Shown: positions 25,999-34,731 of the stretch, piece by piece
How positions within the stretch are numbered: position 1 is the first letter of the stretch
Layout of the letters: each line of letters begins with the position of its first letter
Source: CAZUTO01 sp964623085
GTDB taxonomy: Bacteria; Pseudomonadota; Gammaproteobacteria; Pseudomonadales; GM7GCV1
Direction of reading: 5' to 3'
Length of the DNA stretch: 39,064 nt
Assembly: GCA_964623085.1 (NCBI GenBank)
Contig: CAZUTO010000019.1
Span: 1 to 39,064, forward strand
Translations under genes and position numbers: made by a program
Notes under the pieces: model-generated
What the model saw: the letters and a program-made list of their open reading frames with translations, nothing else
The model's database searches: none
What the model was told of the DNA's origin: nothing

Positions 25999-27651
25999 TT
26001 AAAACTTCAGCGCGTCCGCGCCCGTCAATGTGATGTCAGGATCGGAATAAACAACGCTACCCTCAAGTAGGGTTAGCACAGAACGTAAGTGCCGGATATC
26101 GTCTTCGGAAACATCGAGATAATCCTCGTTCAGCACCACTAGATCAGCATATTTGCCGGGTTCGATAGAGCCGATTTTGGTTTCATCCTTCGATGTCCAA
26201 GCGCTGCCTAACGTATAGGTTCTCAGTGCCTCAAGGCGAGTCAGCTCTTGACCTTCGTTGACCTGATTACCGGCGACATCTTTGCCTGAAACCATGTAGT
26301 AAATGGATAGCCAAGGGTTCATGGGTTGTGCGTTGGTGCTGTCAGTGCCACCACCTATAGTTATGCCCATGTCGGTCAGCATACGCAAGGGTGGGCCGCC
26401 TTGATTGTTAGCTAGGCTGCCTCTATTTAAATATCGATGCACTTGAACGGTTACGCCGGCATTGAGATCTTTTAAGCGCTGCGCGATTTCTGGTGTTATT
26501 TGTTGGACATGAGTCAGTGTCCAGCGTAAATCTTCAATAGACGCGATGTCGTTTGCCGCTTCGAAGGCTGCGATGTGCGCATTGTTTTCTGCGGTTTGTG
26601 CAGAATGTTGTTCTAGCGTCCAGCCCTTGGTGGCTGCGAGCTTCGCAACCTGAGCAAACTCCGCGCCGCGCGAATTGGATACCACATGCTCGCCGATGCC
26701 AGCAAGACGCAGTCTATCATCGCCAAACCCCATAAAATTATTGCGCAAATGCTGTTCGACCTCAGAGTTTCCAGTGCCGTCACCGACGCTCTCATCCCAG
26801 CTGATAAACATCATTCGAACGCGCATATCGAGGGAATCATTGCGCCACAAATCAAGCAGCGTCTGGTAGTCGGTATAAGGGTCAAACAACTGTGCACCGA
26901 GCTGGTTACCGCCGCCTTGATCTCTTATTGTAGTTAACCCGAGGCTATTCGCATGTTGGATAAATGCTTTAGTGCCACGCTCGCGATCATCATCAGATTG
27001 ACTATTTCGCAAATACATAAATGCTGAAACGGCAGATTCTCCTGAGGGAATCATGCCGTCTTCGGCAACCTCAATTCCAGCGGCTTCGAGAATAGCCCTG
27101 CCTGCAGTGTTAGTAACCGCTGGCCCATTCTGTCGTAAATGCATATAGAAAGGGTGATTGGGAATCACGCCATCCAATTCGTCCAAATTGGGAAAACGGT
27201 TCTCGCCTAAAAATTGAACGGGATCCCAACCGCCAATTGCGGTAATAAACTCGCCCGTCGGCACCTGCTCTGATTTTAGTTGGATTTCCTGAAGCAGTGC
27301 CTCGATAGAATTGGCGCGCTCAATCTCACGCAAATCATAGCCTGGGCGCAAGGTGGCTCGTACAAAATGCATATGAGAATCGTAGAGCCCAGGTATCAGC
27401 GTTCTGCCGCCAAGGTCGATCACCTTGGCGGACTTTGCCAGATCACTGGATTCATCATCTACTCCAGCGATACGCCCCTGATGGATCAAAACGCTCTCGG
27501 CGATGTGCTCATTATCATCGAGTGTGATGATTTTTCCGTTGGTGAGCAGAATAGGGGTATCCTGCGCGGACGCGTGGATAGGAAAAAGTACTGCAATGGC
27601 TAGTAGCCATAAAGCGCAACGACCAGCTCGGTATGCCATAGTGTTCATCAT
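25999..27651 (-). CDS. Secreted Amidohydrolase_3 (YtcJ-like) enzyme
   Basis: A periplasmic metal-dependent hydrolase. The signal peptide ends near ASA-QDT (about residue 30). The composite beta-sandwich start (ILLTNGKIITLDD) leads to the first metal motif DSHMHF (His-x-His, about residue 91); further ligands are probably in LEQHSAQ (about 345), LTHVQQ (about 375) and the Asp of GGGTDSTN (about 428). SIEPGKYADLVVL closes the fold. Substrates of this family are amides or carbamates and cannot be predicted. GGGGGAG lies just before the ATG. About 66 nt separate it from the ZnuA-like gene downstream, so they may share a transcript. Confidence 0.9.
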   Translation of the reverse strand: MMNTMAYRAGRCALWLLAIAVLFPIHASAQDTPILLTNGKIITLDDNEHIAESVLIHQGRIAGVDDESSDLAKSAKVIDLGGRTLIPGLYDSHMHFVRATLRPGYDLREIERANSIEALLQEIQLKSEQVPTGEFITAIGGWDPVQFLGENRFPNLDELDGVIPNHPFYMHLRQNGPAVTNTAGRAILEAAGIEVAEDGMIPSGESAVSAFMYLRNSQSDDDRERGTKAFIQHANSLGLTTIRDQGGGNQLGAQLFDPYTDYQTLLDLWRNDSLDMRVRMMFISWDESVGDGTGNSEVEQHLRNNFMGFGDDRLRLAGIGEHVVSNSRGAEFAQVAKLAATKGWTLEQHSAQTAENNAHIAAFEAANDIASIEDLRWTLTHVQQITPEIAQRLKDLNAGVTVQVHRYLNRGSLANNQGGPPLRMLTDMGITIGGGTDSTNAQPMNPWLSIYYMVSGKDVAGNQVNEGQELTRLEALRTYTLGSAWTSKDETKIGSIEPGKYADLVVLNEDYLDVSEDDIRHLRSVLTLLEGSVVYSDPDITLTGADALKF

Positions 27652-27822
27652 CTTTCTCTCCCCCCAGAGTTGCCATAAGCGATAAACAATGATGATTGTT
27701 ATACGGCTGATAATAGAGCGAAAATCACACCGATCCCACCTTTTTAACTTTAAGAAACCCTAAGAGCGATTTTTTCAGTGAGCAAATTTTTGAGCAAACA
27801 AAGAGCGCAGTGGGTAAACACG

Positions 27823-29670
27823 CTAGAAAAAGTACGAAACGCCTGCTGAGAGGGCTCTATCGCGTTGCCTTTCTGATCTGAGCTGGATTTCAGTATTTGA
27901 ATTGAGCCTATATCGGTATTCCAAACGAAACAGATTTTTTTCATCATTCGTGGAGTCGACTACTGCTCTAGATATTTCTGCAGATAACCCATGTTTTCGA
28001 GCATTGAATAGGAAACCAGCTTCAGCGGAGATATCAGCATCGCCTCGTTCTGGAAATGTATTGGCTGTCAAAAATACAAAGAATTTCGTTGACTGAGAAA
28101 ACGAAGTCGCTCGCCCGGCGCCAGCGCTAAAGTATGGTTCAAGGCAGCTATTGCAGTCATTCTCTCTCTGTATGCCAGCGTCGATGAGCCAAGATAGTTT
28201 CGACTCTCCCCGGATCCTCGGGGTGTCGCTATTGAGTTTTCGAATGCGAAGTAGGGTTGTGTCAGATAGAAGTGGTGATCCTTGACTATCGATATCCAGC
28301 GTGAAGTTAAGGAATATCAATTCCGAACCATCTTCACCATGCCGACCCAGCTGGTCGTAAAAAAAGGGTGAAGCGGAGATGCGGGTGATATCTGAATCAC
28401 CGCTTACTGCCAGTCTTTCAACACGAATCAAGTAAGGTGGTGTGCCGTCCGATGGCGGAGCATAATTCTCCCACTGCGGTAAGTTTTTTGTGGCAGGTAG
28501 TTTGAACCTTTCGGCCAATAGCCGGTCTCTTGAGCTTTCGGCAATACCTTTGTATTGCGCATAGTCTACTAAGAAGTCCAGAGCGGGTAACTGCTGACTC
28601 TCATCAAAGTCTGATAATCCATCTAGATTAATTTCGTCACCCTCAGTCAAGCTGGGTAATATTCTATTTAGCTGCCGCTTTTCTTGTTTAGTAAAGGTCC
28701 TAAACGCGTCATAGAGCTGACGTTGTTGCGAAGGAATAAAATCGGTATTAGACACTAGAGGTGCGCCGGTAGCTGGGTTATTCGTGTTTCCAAGCTTTTC
28801 AAACAAACTCACAGGGGCATATGAGAGTCTTCTTTTTGGGAGTAGATCGGTCTCCAAAATGGGTTCCAAAACTTCCGAAATTCTGAACGCACAATTTTGC
28901 AACAAAAAGTAGTAATCAAACTTTTTGTCTTGTAGCTCCCATAGGTGAGCCATGAGCAGAAGCCGCTGGTCTGAGGTGAGATCAAGGCTATATTCCCAGA
29001 TGTCTCGCTGCTCGGTATTGCCATAGACTAAGTCATGACGATAGTAGTCTTGTACGCTGAAGCCCGCGTCATAGCCACCAAAAAGCCCCTTTGCTATGTA
29101 CTTGGCAGTGATTTCTCCGGGTGGCACATCGGCACCGAAATTTATCGCTGGATCCAAGAGGTTTCTATTTTCCTGTTCCCTCGACGAACTATGGAAGCGG
29201 ACTAAAACATGCCCAAAGGTAGATGCGGGGTTCCCTAAGTAGCTGCCGACGTAGCTTAGGCTAATACGCGATATTTCTATCGGATCTGCCCATTTAACTA
29301 ATTCGCTACATAGGGATAGCGAAAGTGAATCCGAAAGTTCTATATGGTTTTTAAGCCACAGGTAACGTGCAGGGAATTTACATACGGCTTCTTGCGCTGT
29401 TATTCCCGGCCAGCGTCCATTTAATGCCTCAATAGTGGCATCTAGCTCATCTTTGGGTGATTGATTTAACGCGGAATAGAAGAAAGAAGGGCTGCGAACT
29501 TTGCTTTGGCTTAGCGTATCTGAGTAATCTGAGACGTGTAGTAATTTAAGCCAAACTGTTTTGTCATGCGGCGAAAAAGGCTCGTCGGCAGCGAGCGTAG
29601 ATACACTAAATAAACTGAGAGTTAGGCTGGCGAGAAGATTACGCAGCCGGCAAAAATAAGAACCGCACAC
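27823..29670 (-). CDS. DUF4105 family envelope protein
   Basis: A 615-residue exported protein. A signal peptide ends near TLAA (about residue 28). The first half has the DUF4105/Lnb N-terminal periplasmic domain: NPASTFGHVLVRFH (conserved His and the NPAS-FGH motif, about 148-160), FGGYDAGFSVQDYY and YYFLLQNCAFRISEVLEP with a conserved Cys, features suggesting a papain-like or NlpC-like active site. The second half is beta-rich and ends in a terminal Phe (SYFF), suggesting an outer-membrane barrel. The only usable start is GTG, which lies inside the terminator stem of the upstream DUF3015 gene. DUF3015 genes commonly neighbour this family. Confidence 0.87.
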   Translation of the reverse strand: MCGSYFCRLRNLLASLTLSLFSVSTLAADEPFSPHDKTVWLKLLHVSDYSDTLSQSKVRSPSFFYSALNQSPKDELDATIEALNGRWPGITAQEAVCKFPARYLWLKNHIELSDSLSLSLCSELVKWADPIEISRISLSYVGSYLGNPASTFGHVLVRFHSSSREQENRNLLDPAINFGADVPPGEITAKYIAKGLFGGYDAGFSVQDYYRHDLVYGNTEQRDIWEYSLDLTSDQRLLLMAHLWELQDKKFDYYFLLQNCAFRISEVLEPILETDLLPKRRLSYAPVSLFEKLGNTNNPATGAPLVSNTDFIPSQQRQLYDAFRTFTKQEKRQLNRILPSLTEGDEINLDGLSDFDESQQLPALDFLVDYAQYKGIAESSRDRLLAERFKLPATKNLPQWENYAPPSDGTPPYLIRVERLAVSGDSDITRISASPFFYDQLGRHGEDGSELIFLNFTLDIDSQGSPLLSDTTLLRIRKLNSDTPRIRGESKLSWLIDAGIQRENDCNSCLEPYFSAGAGRATSFSQSTKFFVFLTANTFPERGDADISAEAGFLFNARKHGLSAEISRAVVDSTNDEKNLFRLEYRYRLNSNTEIQLRSERQRDRALSAGVSYFF

Positions 29671-29715
29671 GTTCTATCTATAAAAAGATATGTTGTTGTA
29701 GCGTGTACGGTTCTT
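29658..29715 (-). terminator. Terminator of the DUF3015 gene overlapping the DUF4105 start
   Basis: AAGAACCGCACACG (29658-29671) pairs with CGTGTACGGTTCTT (29702-29715), 13 of 14 positions, across a 30-nt loop. On the minus strand it begins 14 nt after the DUF3015 stop and is followed by ATTTTTG. The GTG start of the DUF4105 gene (29668-29670) is inside the 3' arm. Confidence 0.82.
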
Positions 29716-29729
29716 TTGTTAAGCGTAAT

Positions 29730-30239
29730 TTAGCTTAGCGTTGAGCAGCTAAGAGTTTCCTCATCAGCAAGCTGAGGGAGTACTATTTGATAGAGAGCAT
29801 CAGACTTCTCGAACGCACTCATAGTAGAGTAATCTTCTGATGTAACTACTTTTCCAAATGCATCTCGAACTGAGGCAGTAGCGTTAGATATAGCTCGGTC
29901 TTCACACTGCATAATTGATGCCAAAGAAGTCAGGTATTCGCCTTCGCCTTTCGCAAGATCCGCTTCCAATACGTCAAAAGATTCGTGGATAAAGATAGCG
30001 GCTGTTGTCTCGTTGGAATCGACATTACATCCATCACTCCCGTCAGAGATCGCCGCGGTAGTACCTAAATCGAAACTAACATTTGATATAATGGCTAGCG
30101 TTGGGTTTGAATTTCCAAATAGAAGGCCGCCAATACCGCATTGTTCATAAATCTGTTGAATGTTTCTTTCAGCAAACACTGAATTTGATGCAGTAAAAGT
30201 TATAGCTGCGACACACAGGGTTGTAAAAACTTTCTTCAT
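29730..30239 (-). CDS. DUF3015 family secreted protein
   Basis: A 169-residue exported protein. The signal peptide ends near VFA-ERN (about residue 23). IYEQCGIGGLLFG, TLAIISNVSFDLGTTA and the paired Cys residues (mature N-terminal CG, later CNVDS and a near-terminal CSTLS) mark the family, whose function is unknown. AGGAGA lies 8 nt before the ATG. The DUF4105 gene follows directly in the same direction, with only the terminator between. The rhodanese gene ahead is about 100 nt away. Confidence 0.88.
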   Translation of the reverse strand: MKKVFTTLCVAAITFTASNSVFAERNIQQIYEQCGIGGLLFGNSNPTLAIISNVSFDLGTTAAISDGSDGCNVDSNETTAAIFIHESFDVLEADLAKGEGEYLTSLASIMQCEDRAISNATASVRDAFGKVVTSEDYSTMSAFEKSDALYQIVLPQLADEETLSCSTLS

Positions 30240-30340
30240 TATTGTTTTCTCCTAGGCTAAATTTAGATAACGCTAATACCAGACAACTCTAATAGAAATG
30301 ATCGATCCTGTATAGACGAACAGATCAGAAAAACTAGCGA

Positions 30341-30895
30341 TTATTCGGGCTTATAGCTAATCGCTTCTTTATCTTCGATTAGCTGGCCCCAGTACAGATT
30401 ATAGGGATGCACTTTTGTTGTATCTTGCGCTTGATTAACGAGCGGTCTTTCATCGTTGCTCCAGCGAAACACACCACCTACAAGATTGTAGCTGGCGCTT
30501 GCATTGTTCTCATCGACAATCTCGGTCACTTCAGATAACAGCTTCGTCGAACGCACGCCGACGGAACAATAGAAAACGAGCGTTTTACCATTAATCTCAT
30601 TGGCGAAGCGATCTTCGAATTCTTCTGGTGAGGTGTCTGGGTCAAGCTGTATCGCGCCATCAAGATGACTGACGTCAAACTCCTTCTGCTCACGCACATC
30701 AAAGAGGATGACGTCTTCTGGATTCATCTCTATAAGTTTGGAAGCTTCTAGTTGGCTGACCTGTGCGTAATTGCTAACGATATCATCGTGGATTTCGTCT
30801 AAATCAGGTGATAAAAACCCGGCGCTGACTCCAGCTGAAAAGCAGAGTCCAGAAAGCGATAGTGCCCATTTAGAGAGCGCCAGTTTCGAGTACAT
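30341..30895 (-). CDS. Periplasmic single-domain rhodanese (sulfurtransferase-like)
   Basis: A secreted rhodanese-fold protein. With the ATG at 30895 the protein has 184 residues and begins with a signal peptide (MYSKLALSKW..., ending near VSAG, about 26). LFDVREQKEFDVSHLDGAI and the active loop CSVGVRS (catalytic Cys about residue 110) are classic. The loop is six residues plus Cys as in sulfurtransferases, so persulfide chemistry is plausible. A longer reading from 30988 would overlap the upstream gene and hide the signal peptide; GAGAGCGG lies just before 30895, which supports the shorter form. It sits 13 nt after the upstream secreted protein. Confidence 0.88.
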   Translation of the reverse strand: MYSKLALSKWALSLSGLCFSAGVSAGFLSPDLDEIHDDIVSNYAQVSQLEASKLIEMNPEDVILFDVREQKEFDVSHLDGAIQLDPDTSPEEFEDRFANEINGKTLVFYCSVGVRSTKLLSEVTEIVDENNASASYNLVGGVFRWSNDERPLVNQAQDTTKVHPYNLYWGQLIEDKEAISYKPE

Positions 30896-30908
30896 AACCG
30901 CTCTCGTA

Positions 30909-31523
30909 TTACAGACGTTGTTGACCTTTTTCAAGCAGCTCATCAATGAGTTCGCGCTGCTGCAATTCCGATGAGTCACCCCCGCCAAATACTAATTCGC
31001 CGGACGAAAAACTCGTGCCGAAGCTATTGACGGTGTTGATTGTTTGCCCAATTCCAGAAAGAAAATCTTCTTCAGTAAGCGAAGACAGTGGATGAATAAA
31101 TGTGCTCCACAATATGCCCTGAGCAATGGCGTATCGAGCATCTAATGTTGAATCGAAATTGGCTTGCATCAATCGATGAAGCAAGGCTTCGTCTAATTGG
31201 TCCGATGAGAGTATAGGTATAACGATACGCATCCTGTCCGCAGATTCATCGGTTGCGATGGTGATATTTCGATCAACGAAGCTGAACTGAATCGTGCCGC
31301 CTTGGCGTTGGTAGTTTTCGTCCAGCACCGCAACAGTAAGTTCCAGGTCGTCAACTGTCATGCGTAAGCCACCTAAGTTGCTGGGTGGACTGCTCACTTC
31401 TGGCGACGGTGTGGTGATGACGGTTGGCTCTTCTTGAGCAAATACGGGGAGGCACAACAATAATGCGACTAAAGAAATCCATATTGATATACCAGCAATG
31501 CTACTGCGCGCTTTTGCATTCAT
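30909..31523 (-). CDS. Secreted protein, possible CesT/YbjN-like fold
   Basis: A 204-residue exported protein with a signal peptide ending near VFA-QEE (about residue 30) and a Pro/Ser-rich linker. The domain from about residue 53 has the pattern of the type III secretion chaperone-like (CesT/YbjN) fold: MTVDDLELTVAV, a strand, MRIVIPILSSDQLDEALLHRLMQANF, GILWSTFIHPLSSLTEEDFLSGIGQTINTV. This fold call is a low-confidence pattern match. The end has a Gln/Arg/Leu-rich helix. It is the first gene of a two-gene unit with the periplasmic rhodanese. Confidence 0.6.
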   Translation of the reverse strand: MNAKARSSIAGISIWISLVALLLCLPVFAQEEPTVITTPSPEVSSPPSNLGGLRMTVDDLELTVAVLDENYQRQGGTIQFSFVDRNITIATDESADRMRIVIPILSSDQLDEALLHRLMQANFDSTLDARYAIAQGILWSTFIHPLSSLTEEDFLSGIGQTINTVNSFGTSFSSGELVFGGGDSSELQQRELIDELLEKGQQRL

Positions 31524-31751
31524 CTATCTCTCCTAAATAACACGAGTCTTAAGCCTATTCTAATTGTTAGGTTCGGAGAATAGCAGCTCTGGTTGCAGTT
31601 AGATGTTTGAGTCTAACGGATGTGCCATGTTCTAATAAGCTAATCTTCTGTAATGCGTCCCTGATATGTTTCTGCGTCCTTAGACACATCAGAGAGTAAC
31701 GCGATGGTTACAGCCAGAATTTGTAGTGTTTTTTGAATTTAGGGGAAAGTG

Positions 31752-32276
31752 ATGGCGATAAAAAATGTTTTGGCACTGTTTGTTTTTGTTTTTACCGGTC
31801 TATCTGCGGTTGCGCAGGATGATTCATCTGCTGGAGAGCTGATTGTGCTTTCAGATCCTTTGGATGAACCAGAGTTCTACTGTTTTGATCTCGCCGGCTG
31901 GGGTCAGAATTTGCTGCTTGATGATCCGTTGCAGGCACATACCTGCAAAACACGCAATGCCGATGATCAAATGTTCCACTTCGAAGACAATAGACTGAAA
32001 GTGTCCACTCAGGATCTTTGTGTTCAGGTAGCGGGTTCAACAGGCAAAACACTGGCTGGGTCAGCCGTATTGGCGCGCCCTTGTGTAGAGGACAACCCAC
32101 TGCAAGATTTGTCTTGGGAAGATGGGCAAGTACAGGTTGGCGGCACCGATTTTTGTATTGGTGTGGGTTCGGTATCCGCCGAGGCGGGTGGGCCAAGCCA
32201 TGTTTGGCGAACACTCGGTGTTGTGCACTGTGAATCACATGATGACAACCTGCTGACTTGGCAGCGTGGCCTTTAA
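31752..32276 (+). CDS. Secreted protein with possible ricin-type beta-trefoil domain
   Basis: A small exported protein with a signal peptide ending near AVAQD (about residue 22). Three rough repeats are visible: YCFDLAGWGQ...HTCK, LCVQVAGSTGK...RPCVED, and FCIGVGS...VVHCE. The pattern of C-x-D/V, G, and a closing Cys or Trp matches the carbohydrate-binding ricin-type trefoil, with paired cysteines in each. The DLSWEDGQ and LLTWQ segments resemble the QxW turn. AGGGGA precedes the start; ATG at 31752 is preferred over the adjacent GTG at 31749. It stands alone and converges with the nitroreductase gene. Confidence 0.65.
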   Translation: MAIKNVLALFVFVFTGLSAVAQDDSSAGELIVLSDPLDEPEFYCFDLAGWGQNLLLDDPLQAHTCKTRNADDQMFHFEDNRLKVSTQDLCVQVAGSTGKTLAGSAVLARPCVEDNPLQDLSWEDGQVQVGGTDFCIGVGSVSAEAGGPSHVWRTLGVVHCESHDDNLLTWQRGL

Positions 32277-32301
32277 ATGCAGAAAATTCAGCTTTAGCTA
32301 A

Positions 32302-32319
32302 ACCAGTCTAAGTACTGGT
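32302..32319. terminator. Weak hairpin between convergent genes
   Basis: ACCAGT (32302-32307) pairs with ACTGGT (32314-32319). It lies in the 45-bp gap between the trefoil-like gene and the nitroreductase gene. T-runs are short on both sides, so this is a weak candidate only. Confidence 0.35.
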
Positions 32320-32321
32320 AT

Positions 32322-32996
32322 TTAAAACCCTCGGAAATGGCAGACCTCATTGAGGTCTGCTCTGCCTACTCGGTATTGGTTAATCGGGGCACTGGTATCA
32401 CTGTACCCAATTGCCATACCCATAATGACCTGTTCTTCGTCCGGCAGGTTAAGCGCTTTTGCACAGGTTGTAGGCCAACTAGACCAGCTCCTTTGCGCAC
32501 AGGTACTTAGCCCTGCTTCCTGCGCCAGAAGCATCAGCGTTTGTACATAAATGCCCAGGTCGATGTATTGCGGTGCACCCATCTGCTTATCTAGGGTAAG
32601 CATCAGCCCAACCGGCGCACCAAAGAATGCGTAGTTCTCTTGCCACTGCGATTTGCGTCGTATTTTATCTGTACGATCGATATCCAGCGCTTCATAAAGT
32701 GCCATGCCGCACTCGTAGCGTCTTTCTTTGTATGGAGACTTAAGGTTTTGAGGGTAAGAGTGGGTGCCATCCTCATCTTGCATCTTGCCCGATTCAATCT
32801 CAGCGTTGACGGCCGAGATCAATTGATCCTTGGCATCACCGGTTAAAACATAGGTATTCCATGGCTGCATGTTGCCACCGGAGGCCGCTTTGTTGGCGCT
32901 CGCCATTAGTGCCCGCAGCTTTTTCTCCGAAACAGGCCTATCAAGAAAGGCACGAACTGAATGACGCTCGGTTAAAAGTTGATCGATCTGAGACAA
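32322..32996 (-). CDS. Nitroreductase-family oxidoreductase
   Basis: An FMN-dependent NAD(P)H oxidoreductase of the nitroreductase superfamily. RHSVRAFLDRPV (FMN-phosphate-binding Arg near the N-terminus), AASGGNMQPWNTYVL, the YIDLGIYVQTLMLLAQEAGLSTCAQ helix (shown here only in part) and the closing VIMGMAIGY are typical. The preferred start is TTG at 32996, with AGAGGG 9 nt upstream, giving MSQIDQLLTERHSV, the expected family start. A GTG at 33059 would add 21 residues with no ribosome site. The last codons carry a perfect 9-bp hairpin (32340-32360). Confidence 0.9.
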   Translation of the reverse strand: MSQIDQLLTERHSVRAFLDRPVSEKKLRALMASANKAASGGNMQPWNTYVLTGDAKDQLISAVNAEIESGKMQDEDGTHSYPQNLKSPYKERRYECGMALYEALDIDRTDKIRRKSQWQENYAFFGAPVGLMLTLDKQMGAPQYIDLGIYVQTLMLLAQEAGLSTCAQRSWSSWPTTCAKALNLPDEEQVIMGMAIGYSDTSAPINQYRVGRADLNEVCHFRGF

Positions 32997-33145
32997 AGCA
33001 ATAGGCCCTCTAAATTTAATAAACGGTCGTAAACTTTCCGCGAAGGATGACCGCAACACCTATTTTACTTTGTATAAAAGCTAAATATAGAGATGGCTAA
33101 AGATATGGGCTAAATTGGAAGAGCCGGGTTAAACCGAAGAACGAG

Positions 33146-34549
33146 CTACTGAATCAACTGGGTTTCAGGAAATGCTGCATGCCATCCAAACCAAAATGCT
33201 CGGTGATAAGGTAGACGGTCGAGTCGCTCGCCGTCTGATTTTTCCAGCCACTCTTCGTGAACCTTCCAGGTGTTTCCGCTTGAGTCTTCAGCGAGTAACG
33301 CGCCGTCGTAGCTAACAAAATCCACATCTTTCGGGTCAAACACACGGTTGGCACCCGTGGTGTCAGTGAATACAACGAACTTTTGTTGTGCGATGTTGCT
33401 TTTGTATATCGGGTTTTTCTTTAGGAATTCAGTATCAATGGCGAGCTGATTTTTTGGTGCTGCCGCAAAGCGCAATGCGAGAACTTCTTGTTTGTTGTCT
33501 AGGCGATCGTCGTTGAAAGGCGTGACGAACATCAGCTCATCGGTCGCAAAATAGTCGTTATAGGCAACACCTTCGCCATAGTCGCGTTGATGCCCAGTGT
33601 TCAGTGAAAGCACAGTCGTATCTGGATGGCGTTCTCGCCACGCACCCCAGGTGGTGGTGACCACGCTCTCATACGAGAGCGCAATACCTTTGTCTACAAG
33701 TGGCCCCAGTACCGGTTCGCCGCGTTCAGTACTCCATAAAGACTGTGTTGCGCGGTCATACATCAACTTGTTAGACCGATATAAAAAACCACTGGTTCCA
33801 AGTGCATAGTCCACACCATTAACGCTGGTTTTATAGGGGATCACCGTGCCGCACAGTGTGCAATAGACACCAGCGATGGGCACGCCGCCAATGGTGTCGG
33901 TAAACATCTCGTGCCAAGCCAAAATTCGTTTTGGGTAGGCGCGAGCGTCGCCGTTTATCTCGATACCAAAGACGATATGAGTATCGTTGAGATAATCAGC
34001 TTCGTCTGCGTCGATCATTTCAGGATTTCGCAGCGGCGGAATGCCATCTTGATGAACACCGCCCCAGCGAATTTCGTCCAACCGAATTCGCGCACTTTCT
34101 TGCCGGTCGCGGAAATAGGTTTCGAAACGCGCATCGATCAAGCGATACAAATCAGCTTTAAAATTACTGTAGTCAGAAGTGGGTGTGATGTCATTGTTCC
34201 ATAGCCACTGATACCAGCCATTGATGTCCGTTGATTCAGATAGGCCAGACTCTTGCGCTAACAGCGGAGTTAGGCGTTGGCGGATTTGCAGTGCATTACT
34301 AAAGTAAATGGCCTCAAGGGCAAGCGGAGCAAAACTGGGCTCCCAGTTAGCTTCGATAAAGTCGAGCGAGGCATCAGTCGATTGCGTATCGGACTCAGTA
34401 ATAATGTTAAGAAAGTGATCACCAATGGTTGGTTGAGGCAGAGCTAGTGGTTGTGCAACCGGTTGAGCAGTATTCAGTGCAAGTACAACCGCTAGTACAA
34501 TAAATCCCAGTAAAACAGTTGGTAGTACTAGGGCTGATACACGAGTCAT
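33146..34549 (-). CDS. DUF3179 family protein, membrane-anchored
   Basis: A 467-residue protein with an N-terminal anchor or uncleaved signal (about residues 8-30). The DUF3179 domain covers the C-terminal two-thirds: YLNDTHIVFGIEINGDARAYP as strand-turn, LAWHEMFTDTIGGVPIAGVYCTLCGT (two Cys of a CxxC site, shown in part), SGFLYRSNKLMYDR, SLWSTERGEPV and VLSLNTGH. The Cys pair and His suggest a metal or haem site, but the family's function is unknown. The first 100 residues are an extra helical part. It has its own short upstream region and no close partner. Confidence 0.88.
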   Translation of the reverse strand: MTRVSALVLPTVLLGFIVLAVVLALNTAQPVAQPLALPQPTIGDHFLNIITESDTQSTDASLDFIEANWEPSFAPLALEAIYFSNALQIRQRLTPLLAQESGLSESTDINGWYQWLWNNDITPTSDYSNFKADLYRLIDARFETYFRDRQESARIRLDEIRWGGVHQDGIPPLRNPEMIDADEADYLNDTHIVFGIEINGDARAYPKRILAWHEMFTDTIGGVPIAGVYCTLCGTVIPYKTSVNGVDYALGTSGFLYRSNKLMYDRATQSLWSTERGEPVLGPLVDKGIALSYESVVTTTWGAWRERHPDTTVLSLNTGHQRDYGEGVAYNDYFATDELMFVTPFNDDRLDNKQEVLALRFAAAPKNQLAIDTEFLKKNPIYKSNIAQQKFVVFTDTTGANRVFDPKDVDFVSYDGALLAEDSSGNTWKVHEEWLEKSDGERLDRLPYHRAFWFGWHAAFPETQLIQ

Positions 34550-34670
34550 ACATTCACCAAAATTGTTTTAAAGTTATCCGTAAGACGACAATCATCCATA
34601 GCGGTTCAACCAGATTACCGCTTGGTAAACTCTTGATGCGAAATGTATTGGATGCCAACGCTGTGTTTTA

Positions 34671-34704
34671 GCCCCTATATATATCGACGGTTATATATAG
34701 AGGC
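34671..34704. other. AT-rich hairpin downstream of the MBL-EF-hand gene
   Basis: GCC-C-CTATATATA (34671-34683) pairs with TATATATAG-A-GGC (34692-34704), with one mismatch and an 8-nt loop. It lies just after the stop of the hydrolase gene on the minus strand. There is no T-run, so termination is uncertain. Confidence 0.5.
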
Positions 34705-34731
34705 TAGTTATGACTAAAGCTTGAATCGGCC

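Noticed and set aside
30896..30988. Longer start for the rhodanese
   Set aside because: It would overlap the upstream gene by 80 nt and bury a good signal peptide; the ATG at 30895 has a fair ribosome site.
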